Part shown: piece by piece, positions 1 to 5,075 of the stretch
Position numbering within the stretch: the stretch's first letter is position 1
Layout: the number at the start of each line of letters is the position of its first letter
Assembly: GCA_017578085.1 (NCBI GenBank)
Contig: PKQR01000112.1
Span: 1-7,427 of the forward strand
Length of the DNA stretch: 7,427 nucleotides
Direction: 5' to 3'
From: Bacillota bacterium
Lineage (GTDB): Bacteria > Bacillota > Limnochordia > Limnochordales > ZCTH02-B6
Notes under the pieces: generated by a model
Database searches by the model: none
What the model saw: only the letters and a program-made list of their open reading frames with translations
Told to the model about the DNA's origin: nothing
Program-made: the position numbers and the translations under genes

Positions 1-8
1 GCCTGCTA

Positions 9-68
9 GGCTATTCGCCCACTACCTTGGGCTATGCCCAGCACTTGGGCTATTCGCCCATCACCTTG
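9..68. repeat. Three-copy degenerate tandem repeat of the yjbQ-like tail
   Basis: Three imperfect units of 21, 18 and 21 bases follow one another at 9-29, 30-47 and 48-68. Each begins GGCTAT, contains GCCCA and ends in CTTG. The last unit contains the final codons and stop of the YjbQ-family gene, which is read on the minus strand. In that gene's frame the outer two units read KVMGE-stop and KVVGE-stop, and the middle one KCWA-stop, so the coding tail plus its stop has been copied twice downstream in frame. Short stems (for example GCCCA 36-40 with TGGGC 46-50) can form, but there is no T tract, so I do not call a terminator. The repeat may extend left of the window. Confidence 0.6.
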
Positions 69-484
69 ATGATGACCCGCTTCGGCCGCTGGCCGTCCCA
101 TTCGCCGTAGAACACCCGCTGCCACGGCCCGAAATCGAGCCGGCCGTTGGTCACGGGGATGATCACCTCATGGCCGATGGTCAGGCTGCGCAGGTGGGCC
201 GCGCCGTTGTCCTCGCCCGTGCGGTTGTGGCGGTAGTCGTCGCCCCGGGCCGGATGGCGGTCCCATGGGGCAATGGTGCCCTCCAGCCAGTCTAAGATGT
301 CCTGCCAGAGGCCGCTTTCGTGGTCGTTGACAAACACCGACGCGGTGATGTGCATGGCGCTCACCAGCACCATGCCTTCCTTAATCCCGCTCTCCTTGAG
401 GACGGATTCCACCTGGTCGGTGATGTCGATGATCTCCTGCCGCTTGCGGGTGTTGAAGGTCAAGTAAGCGGTGTGAAAGCGCAT
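50..484 (-). CDS. yjbQ: YjbQ/UPF0047 family protein (possible secondary thiamine-phosphate synthase)
   Basis: This 144-residue protein shows the YjbQ family pattern along its whole length: H45-ITAS leading to the VNDHE segment (51-56), YRHN at 84-87, N93 and H97, then the glycine/proline run GHEVIIPV (104-111), GRLDFGPWQ (114-122) and a closing EWDGQRPKRV stretch (128-137). The histidines probably bind a metal, as inferred for the family. The E. coli member has been linked to a weak ThiE-like thiamine-phosphate synthase activity, but the physiological role is unsettled. Length is close to the family's usual 130-145 residues. The ATG at 482-484 is preceded by AGGAGGG (496-502) at a rather long spacing of 11. 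It lies 24 bases after the ATPase stop, so it is probably the last gene of the ABC operon. Its final codons are repeated downstream (9-68). Confidence 0.88.
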   Translation of the reverse strand: MRFHTAYLTFNTRKRQEIIDITDQVESVLKESGIKEGMVLVSAMHITASVFVNDHESGLWQDILDWLEGTIAPWDRHPARGDDYRHNRTGEDNGAAHLRSLTIGHEVIIPVTNGRLDFGPWQRVFYGEWDGQRPKRVIIKVMGE

Positions 485-495
485 CGGAGCTCTGT

Positions 496-502
496 CCCTC
501 CT
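496..502 (-). promoter_or_regulatory. Shine-Dalgarno for the YjbQ-family gene
   Basis: On the minus strand AGGAGGG lies 11 bases before the ATG at 484 and inside the short gap after the ATPase stop codon (509-511). The site supports translation of this gene from the polycistronic message. Confidence 0.5.
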
Positions 503-508
503 GGACGG

Positions 509-1645
509 CTAAGAGGCCCGCTGGCCTGTCGCCCCAGTCTCCGCCGCAAGAAAGTGGCCGTGGTTAATCCTCACCGCAACCCGGGCGCCCTCGCGGAAAT
601 GGACGTTCTTGCCGGTCTGGACCCGGAGCGCGAGTTCGCCGACGCGCACCCGGTACTCGTACGTGCTGCCGAGGAAGCTGCGGAACTCGACTTCTCCTTT
701 TACTGTGCCCGCCGGCGCACCTACAGGATCCAGCAGGTCAATGTCCTCCGGTCGGACCCCCAGCTGGCCGGCGCCATGCGCCGCCGCGGCCGTGCCCGCA
801 ACGGTGCCGACGACGGCTTCCTGGCCATCGGGCAGGAGGATCCGGGCCCCGCCATCGGCCGACAAAGCGATACGGCAAGGGATATAGTTCACCACGCCGA
901 TGAAGTCCAGCACGAACGGCGTGCGCGGCTGGTTGTAGATCTCCTCCGGGCGGCCGAGCTGGTGGATGACGCCTCCGGACATGACGGCAATGCGGTCGGA
1001 CATGGCCAGCGCTTCCGTCTGGTCGTGGGTGACGTAGAGGATGGGGATCCCCGTCTCCTTCTGGATGCGCTTGAGCTCCACCCGCATCATTTCCCGCAGC
1101 TTCGCGTCCAGGTTGGAGAGGGGTTCGTCCAGGAGCAGGACCTGGGGATTCATAGCCAGCGCGCGCCCCAACGCCACCCGCTGCTGCTGGCCACCGGACA
1201 GCTGGTTGGGCATGCGGTCTTCCAGCCCCTCCATGGCCAGCATGGCCAGCACCCGCTCCACCCGGTTGCGAATCTCCTGCTGCCGCAGCCCCGCCACCTT
1301 CAGCGGATAGGCGATGTTGTCAAACACCGACATGTGGGGCCAGACCGCGTAGTTTTGGAACACCATCCCGATGGACCGGTGGTTGGCCGGGACGTTGATG
1401 CCTTGAGCGGAGGCGTACACGAGCCGCCCGCCGATCTCGATGCGGCCTTCATCGGCCGACTCCAAGCCCGCCACGCAGCGCAGCGTGGTGGTTTTCCCGC
1501 AGCCGCTCGGGCCCAGCAGGGAGAAGAACTCGTTTTCCATGATCTCGAAGCTGACGTTATTTACCGCGACCACGTCGCCGAAGCGCTTGGTCAGCCCGGC
1601 GACGACCACTTTCACTTGCGGCTTGGATGCCGCCATATCGCTCAT
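509..1645 (-). CDS. ABC importer ATPase, PotA/FbpC type with C-terminal TOBE-like region
   Basis: This 378-residue protein is the cytoplasmic energising subunit of the adjacent importer. All nucleotide-binding motifs are intact: Walker A GPSGCGKT (45-52), Q-loop glutamine at 97, signature LSGGQQQR (149-156), Walker B VLLLDEP (169-175) with catalytic E174, D-loop SNLD (177-180) and H-loop H207. After about residue 240 there is a beta-rich accessory region with LGVRPEDI (295-302), typical of the TOBE domain of polyamine, iron, phosphonate and sugar importers. The length fits the FbpC/PotA/PhnT group and is too long for ThiQ, which lacks this domain. The ATG at 1643-1645 has GGAGT (1655-1659) upstream at spacing 9. 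It follows the permease gene by 56 bases and precedes the YjbQ-family gene. Substrate cannot be told from this subunit. Confidence 0.93.
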   Translation of the reverse strand: MSDMAASKPQVKVVVAGLTKRFGDVVAVNNVSFEIMENEFFSLLGPSGCGKTTTLRCVAGLESADEGRIEIGGRLVYASAQGINVPANHRSIGMVFQNYAVWPHMSVFDNIAYPLKVAGLRQQEIRNRVERVLAMLAMEGLEDRMPNQLSGGQQQRVALGRALAMNPQVLLLDEPLSNLDAKLREMMRVELKRIQKETGIPILYVTHDQTEALAMSDRIAVMSGGVIHQLGRPEEIYNQPRTPFVLDFIGVVNYIPCRIALSADGGARILLPDGQEAVVGTVAGTAAAAHGAGQLGVRPEDIDLLDPVGAPAGTVKGEVEFRSFLGSTYEYRVRVGELALRVQTGKNVHFREGARVAVRINHGHFLAAETGATGQRAS

Positions 1646-1666
1646 CGAACCTTCACTCCGTCCTCA

Positions 1667-1694
1667 AGCCGGGCGCAGGGAGCGCCCGACGGCT
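1667..1694 (-). other. Intercistronic hairpin between permease and ATPase genes
   Basis: CGGGCGC (1670-1676) and GCGCCCG (1682-1688) form a perfect 7-bp stem with a 5-base loop. The flanks AGCC and GGCT could lengthen it with a bulge. No T run follows on the minus strand, so this looks like an mRNA stability or expression-balancing element, not a terminator. Confidence 0.45.
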
Positions 1695-1701
1695 GATGCA
1701 G

Positions 1702-3417
1702 CTATGAACGGGCCCGCTCGCCGCCCCAGCCCATGCGATGGGCCACGGCGTAGAGCAGGACAATCAGAGGCAGCGTGGCAACCGCCAGGGCACTGGCCCT
1801 CTCGGGGAAACCGGAGTCCTGCAGCAAGAACACCCAGACGCCTAGCGTTTCCGCTCCGGCGCTCCAGATGAGCACCGAGACCGTCAGCTCCCGAAAAGCC
1901 GGCATGAAGATGAGCACCCAGCCGGCGATCATCCCTGGTTTCAACAGCGGTATCGTGATGTCCCACAGCACCCGCAAGGTGCTGGCGCCCGCCGTCACGG
2001 CCGCCTCTTCGAGGGAATCGTGGATCTGGTGGAGCGTCGCACGGGTGCTGCGCAGCGCGTACGAGAGATAGCGCATGAGATACGCCATGAGCAGGATCCA
2101 GATGGTGCCGTACAGCGACGGTCCTAGGGGCGGGTTGCTCCAGGCCAAGATCATCGCGATGCCGATGACGGAACCGGGCAGGGCGTAGGGCACCGTGCCC
2201 AGGGCGTCCAGAAACGCGGCGGCCCGCATCTTGCCCTTGACGTTAAGGTAAGAAATGAGGGTGCCCACAGCCACGAGAATGGTGGCGGCGGTCGGCGCCA
2301 GCAGCAGGCTGTTGACGATGCCGCGCTTGGCACCCTCTTGGGCGAACGCCCGCTCGTAGTTGCGCAGCGTCAGAAGCTCCGGATCCAACGGCGCGCCCCA
2401 GTAGGGCAACAGCGACGTGATGACCAGTGCCACCAAGGGCATGATGACCACCACGACCATCACCACCAGCGTGGCCGCGAACACATAGGGCCTGGCTCGA
2501 CCAAGCCGGATGATATGGGGTCGCACCGACTTGCCCGACACCACCGTGTAGCGGCCGGAGGAGCCCTCCAGCCAGCGCAGGAGCGCGAGGGCCGTCACCG
2601 CCAAGAGGACCAGCAGAATCGACATGGCCGTGGCCAGCGGGATGTCCGGAATGGTGAGGGCCTCGTAGATGCGGGTGGTGAGGACGTAAAACCGCCGGCG
2701 CATCCCGAGCACTGCCGGGACCCCGAAATTGTCGATGGCGCCTACGAAGGCCAAAAGCGCCCCACCCAGGATGGCCGGCAGCACCAGCGGCAGCGTAATG
2801 TCCTTCATGATGCGGAAGGGTCCGACGCCTGCGGTGCGGGCCGCTTCCTCCAGGCTCGAATCCATCCGCTGCAGCGCACCGGCGACGGTAAGAAAGACAA
2901 AGGGATAGACGGTTACAGCCAAGACGAAGATGATGCCGCCCGGGCCGTAGATCGACCAGGGAACCGCAGGCCAGTCAAACAAGCTCTGCAGCGCACGGCT
3001 CACCAGGCCCACAGGCCCCAAGAGCTGCACCCAGCCCATGGCCGCGAACAGGGGCGGGATGGCGAAGGGCAGCATGAACAGAAACCGGAAGCCGCTGCGA
3101 AAAGGGATGTCGGTGCGCTCCACCACAAACGCCGCCAAGGTGCCCAGCACGGTGGCGACAGCCGTGGCCGCCAGGGCGGTCCAGACGCTGTTCCAGAGTG
3201 CGATGTAATTGCGCGGCGTGAGGAAGACCCGGGTGTAGTTGGCCAGCGAAAACTCTCCGTCGACGACGATGCTGCGCCAGAACACCTGGACCAGCGGGTA
3301 GCCGATGACGTACAGAACAAATACAGCTGAAAGGACGAGCAATAGGGCCCGAAAATCGAAGAGGCGCCGGCCGGCGCCATAGGCGACAGGGTTGGTGGTG
3401 GGATGGGATGCAGCCAT
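1702..3417 (-). CDS. Fused two-domain ABC permease, FbpB/SfuB (ferric iron/phosphonate) type
   Basis: This 571-residue inner-membrane protein contains two tandem permease domains. Hydrophobic segments occur throughout, and each half carries an EAA coupling loop: EEAARTAGVGPFRIMKDITL near residues 190-209 and EEAAVTAGASTLRVLWDITI near 470-489. These loops contact the ATPase. One polypeptide therefore supplies both halves of the channel, as in FbpB, ThiP and related 510-580 residue permeases. The reading frame is open to a GTG at 3450, but that start has no ribosome binding site. The ATG at 3415-3417 is preceded by GAGG and AGGAG at good spacing, so I chose it. It lies 87 bases after the binding-protein stop codon. 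Fe(III), phosphonate and other small anions are all possible cargos for this subfamily. Confidence 0.92.
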   Translation of the reverse strand: MAASHPTTNPVAYGAGRRLFDFRALLLVLSAVFVLYVIGYPLVQVFWRSIVVDGEFSLANYTRVFLTPRNYIALWNSVWTALAATAVATVLGTLAAFVVERTDIPFRSGFRFLFMLPFAIPPLFAAMGWVQLLGPVGLVSRALQSLFDWPAVPWSIYGPGGIIFVLAVTVYPFVFLTVAGALQRMDSSLEEAARTAGVGPFRIMKDITLPLVLPAILGGALLAFVGAIDNFGVPAVLGMRRRFYVLTTRIYEALTIPDIPLATAMSILLVLLAVTALALLRWLEGSSGRYTVVSGKSVRPHIIRLGRARPYVFAATLVVMVVVVIMPLVALVITSLLPYWGAPLDPELLTLRNYERAFAQEGAKRGIVNSLLLAPTAATILVAVGTLISYLNVKGKMRAAAFLDALGTVPYALPGSVIGIAMILAWSNPPLGPSLYGTIWILLMAYLMRYLSYALRSTRATLHQIHDSLEEAAVTAGASTLRVLWDITIPLLKPGMIAGWVLIFMPAFRELTVSVLIWSAGAETLGVWVFLLQDSGFPERASALAVATLPLIVLLYAVAHRMGWGGERARS

Positions 3418-3422
3418 CTTTG

Positions 3423-3432
3423 CCTCGCTCCT
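3423..3432 (-). promoter_or_regulatory. Shine-Dalgarno that decides the permease start
   Basis: On the minus strand AGGAGCGAGG ends five bases before the ATG at 3417. The in-frame GTG at 3450 has no purine-rich site upstream. This supports the shorter, 571-residue permease. Confidence 0.6.
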
Positions 3433-3481
3433 GTAAAGCCGTCGTCCCACCTGGGTGGCCAGTATGGACTCAAGATCGAGC

Positions 3482-3497
3482 CGCCGGCCGGCGCCGG
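3482..3497. other. GC-rich palindromic element between binding-protein and permease genes
   Basis: Overlapping palindromes (CGCCGGCCGGCG at 3482-3493 and CCGGCGCCGG at 3488-3497) lie in the 87-base gap between the binding-protein stop and the permease start. They can form short alternative stems in the transcript and may act as a partial barrier or stabiliser. No T tract is present. Confidence 0.3.
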
Positions 3498-3504
3498 TCC
3501 TGCG

Positions 3505-4503
3505 CTACTCGAAGATCTCCGTGAACCGTTCCCGCAGTTCCGGGCCGACCTCGGCCATCCAGTTGTAGTCCACGTCCAGCGCCTTGATCTGGTCCGCGGT
3601 GGGCAGGCCAGGCGGCGGGGAAACGTCGGTCCGAACGGGGATGAAGAACTGGGTCACCAGGAATTGCTGGCCTTCCCGGGAGATGATGTAGTCGAGGAAG
3701 GCCTCGGCCGCCTCGCGGTTTTGGCTGGAAGCCGTGATGGCCAAGGGGCTGGCGACGGCCACAACGCCTTCTTCCGGAGCGATGAACGCGACCGGCGCGC
3801 CTTCGGCCGCCAGGTTGGCGATGACGTAGTCGACGCCCTTGATCACCGGGAACTCCCCGCTGGTGAGGGCCCGGGACACGTCGCCCGTGCCGCGCAGCAC
3901 CTGCACGCCGCGCCGGCTGGCTTCCTCAAACCACGCCCAGCCGAGGTCGGGATTGCTCACAAAGGCCGCCAGCGCGGTGAAGGATGTGCCGCTGTGGAGA
4001 GGGCTGGCCATCGCCGCGCGCGGGCCCCATTTCAGAAACTCCTTCCAGGACTTGGGTGCGTCTTCCGGCCGCACCAGCCGCGTGTTGTAGCCGATGCCCA
4101 TGGTGAACACCCGGCCAGCGATGTAATAGCCGTCCGGATCCTTGAGCCAATCGGGTACGGCCGCGGCATGCGGCGACTCATAGCGGGCCAGCAGGCCCCG
4201 TTCCTTCATCAGGATGAACAAGGCAGGGTTGGCCGCCCACACCACGTCGGCACGCACGCGGCCCGCCTCGGCCTCCGCCCACAGGCGCTGCTCCAGTTCC
4301 ACGCTCCCGGAATATAAGACGTCCACGGTCACACCAGGATAAAGCCGCTCAAATTGTTTGACCAACGGGTCCACGGCGTCCAGCTGCATGGATGTGTAGA
4401 AGTGCAGGGTGCCGCTGGGTTCGGCCAAGACCGGCGCCGCAAGAATCGCGACCAGGAGGGCCGCCAACCCCAGCTTGATTGTGTTTCCGTGTCTCCGGTC
4501 CAT
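3505..4503 (-). CDS. Periplasmic binding protein of the ferric-iron/phosphonate (FbpA/PhnS-like) type
   Basis: This 332-residue protein is the extracytoplasmic receptor of the importer. Residues 1-27 are a Sec signal peptide (hydrophobic LGLAALLVAILAAPV, then VLA before E28) with no lipobox cysteine. The mature part starts LHFYTSM (33-39), a hallmark of this cluster. It continues with PGVTVDVLYSGS (56-67), ADVVW (85-89), GIGYN (136-140), SWKEF (152-156), the ASPLHSGTSFTALAAF strand (166-181), and EGVVAVASPLAI (245-256) before the closing NREAAEAFLDYIISREGQ (262-279). Classical ferric-binding FbpA/FutA proteins use an adjacent Tyr-Tyr pair in the second lobe; here the equivalent region reads GVDYVIANL (223-231) with a single tyrosine. 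Substrate is therefore open: iron with other ligands, a phosphonate, or another small anion. The ATG at 4501-4503 has a strong Shine-Dalgarno. First gene of the operon. Confidence 0.88.
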   Translation of the reverse strand: MDRRHGNTIKLGLAALLVAILAAPVLAEPSGTLHFYTSMQLDAVDPLVKQFERLYPGVTVDVLYSGSVELEQRLWAEAEAGRVRADVVWAANPALFILMKERGLLARYESPHAAAVPDWLKDPDGYYIAGRVFTMGIGYNTRLVRPEDAPKSWKEFLKWGPRAAMASPLHSGTSFTALAAFVSNPDLGWAWFEEASRRGVQVLRGTGDVSRALTSGEFPVIKGVDYVIANLAAEGAPVAFIAPEEGVVAVASPLAITASSQNREAAEAFLDYIISREGQQFLVTQFFIPVRTDVSPPPGLPTADQIKALDVDYNWMAEVGPELRERFTEIFE

Positions 4504-4511
4504 CCGCCCCG

Positions 4512-4518
4512 ACCTCCT
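4512..4518 (-). promoter_or_regulatory. Strong Shine-Dalgarno of the FbpA-like gene
   Basis: On the minus strand AGGAGGT lies 8 bases before the ATG at 4503, which fixes the start. Confidence 0.8.
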
Positions 4519-4531
4519 CGGACTGAAAGTT

Positions 4532-4557
4532 GGTTGATGACCTTATGTCCTTCAACC
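4532..4557. promoter_or_regulatory. Imperfect dyad upstream of the FbpA-like operon
   Basis: GGTTGA (4532-4537) and TCAACC (4552-4557) are perfect inverted arms. Inside them GAC (4539-4541) and GTC (4547-4549) add a second short pair around CTTAT. The element lies 14 bases upstream of the Shine-Dalgarno of the minus-strand operon, so it could be a repressor operator or a stem-loop in the 5' leader. Which one is not decidable from sequence. Confidence 0.35.
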
Positions 4558-4731
4558 CTTGCAGCCGAAATCCTGTTGTTGTCAGCCGCGCCGGAAAGAA
4601 CCTGCAGACCACGGCCCGACGCCAGTGCCCTTGCCGTGTTTCGCACAACGAACGAAGGATATCTGCAGAAATGCTGATGCAAATAATAATCCGACGATAG
4701 AGCAAAAGAATCATTTTGGACTTGGACTTGC

Positions 4732-4852
4732 AAAACTGCTCGCGCTGGGGGAAAATACCTTCGGTGACGGGCTACTGCCGGTTTCCCTCAGGTCCAAGCG
4801 GGATGCAGGACAGACTCGGAACAGTGGCTAAAATGACTAGTAGCAGTTTTTT
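4732..4852 (+). ncRNA. Candidate structured leader RNA or attenuator
   Basis: AAAACTGCT (4732-4740) pairs perfectly with AGCAGTTTT (4842-4850), and the 3' arm merges into a run of six T (4847-4852). Within this closing stem, CTGGGGGAAA (4745-4754) pairs with TTTCCCTCAG (4782-4791) over 10 bp with one G-U, capping a 27-base loop. A GTCC/GGAC stem (4792-4795 with 4808-4811) follows immediately. The arrangement of a closing stem around stacked inner helices with a terminal T tract resembles cis-regulatory leaders upstream of transporter genes. It lies about 220 bases before the family-5 gene on the same strand. I could not assign it to a known riboswitch class. It could be chance pairing. Confidence 0.3.
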
Positions 4853-4875
4853 CTTTCGGCGCGGGAAAGGAAAGC

Positions 4876-4909
4876 TGCCTGGCGCAAGAGAATCCAACAT
4901 GTCCAGGCA
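4876..4909 (+). other. Inverted repeat, 7-bp arms
   Basis: TGCCTGG (4876-4882) and CCAGGCA (4903-4909) are perfect inverted arms separated by 20 bases. The spacing suits either a DNA operator or an RNA stem-loop in the leader of the family-5 operon. A second stem, CCGGTGC (4927-4933) with GCATCGG (4940-4946), includes one G-U pair and has a 6-base loop. It lies 17 bases further on. Confidence 0.3.
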
Positions 4910-5061
4910 CCATATCTCTTCGGCGTCCGGTGCATGCGGGCATCGGGTTTAGCGGCACAAGGGGTGGTGGGAACGGGGAGCGGTTGCAGGGAACAGGCGT
5001 CCAAGGGAAACCGGACGTTAGCCGCCAAGACGATATATTCTCCAAGTTTCAAGGGAAAGGC

Positions 5062-5071
5062 AGGGAAGAGG
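5062..5071 (+). promoter_or_regulatory. Shine-Dalgarno region of the family-5 binding protein
   Basis: AGGGAAGAGG precedes two adjacent possible starts, TTG at 5073 and GTG at 5076. The AAGAGG part is only one base from TTG but four from GTG. GTG also gives the typical MRKLL signal-peptide start, so I favour 5076. Confidence 0.5.
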
Positions 5072-5075
5072 TTTG

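Larger units (their letters stand above)
4504..5075. other. Divergent intergenic region with two operon leaders
   Basis: No credible gene lies in these 572 bases; the small frames on either strand have no family features. The region holds the leaders of both operons: a dyad (4532-4557) near the minus-strand operon, an AT-rich patch (4679-4720) that is the likeliest promoter area, a long-range stem element (4732-4852), and two further stem-loops (4876-4909, 4927-4946) toward the family-5 gene. TATTAT on the minus strand (4683-4688) and TATATT on the plus strand (5034-5039) resemble -10 boxes, but neither has a convincing -35 at 16-18 bases, so I do not call promoters. Confidence 0.6.

Noticed and set aside
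320..1696. 458-residue open frame on the plus strand opposite the ATPase and YjbQ-family genes
   Set aside because: It is antisense to two well-supported genes, has no family motifs and is rich in H, R, Q and P as expected for a shadow frame in GC-rich DNA.
2338..3330. 330-residue plus-strand open frame opposite the permease
   Set aside because: Low-complexity polar composition with many H, Q, R and D, antisense to a clear permease; a shadow frame.
3418..3450. Upstream GTG start for the permease, adding 11 residues
   Set aside because: No Shine-Dalgarno precedes it, whereas the ATG at 3417 has one at good spacing.
4679..4700. Fur box in the AT-rich AATAATAAT patch
   Set aside because: There is no inverted NATAAT arrangement; only direct AAT steps are seen.
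4329..4733. Small minus-strand frames upstream of and overlapping the FbpA-like gene
   Set aside because: They overlap the signal-peptide coding region in other frames, have no good ribosome sites and no family features.
4745..4814. Glycine riboswitch, suggested by CTCAGG and GGACAGA
   Set aside because: The conserved internal CCGAAGG/GCAA segment is missing and the interior between the helix arms is only 27 bases, too short for the normal aptamer.
5034..5039. TATATT as a -10 box for the family-5 gene
   Set aside because: No plausible -35 hexamer lies 16-18 bases upstream, and there is no extended -10 TGn.
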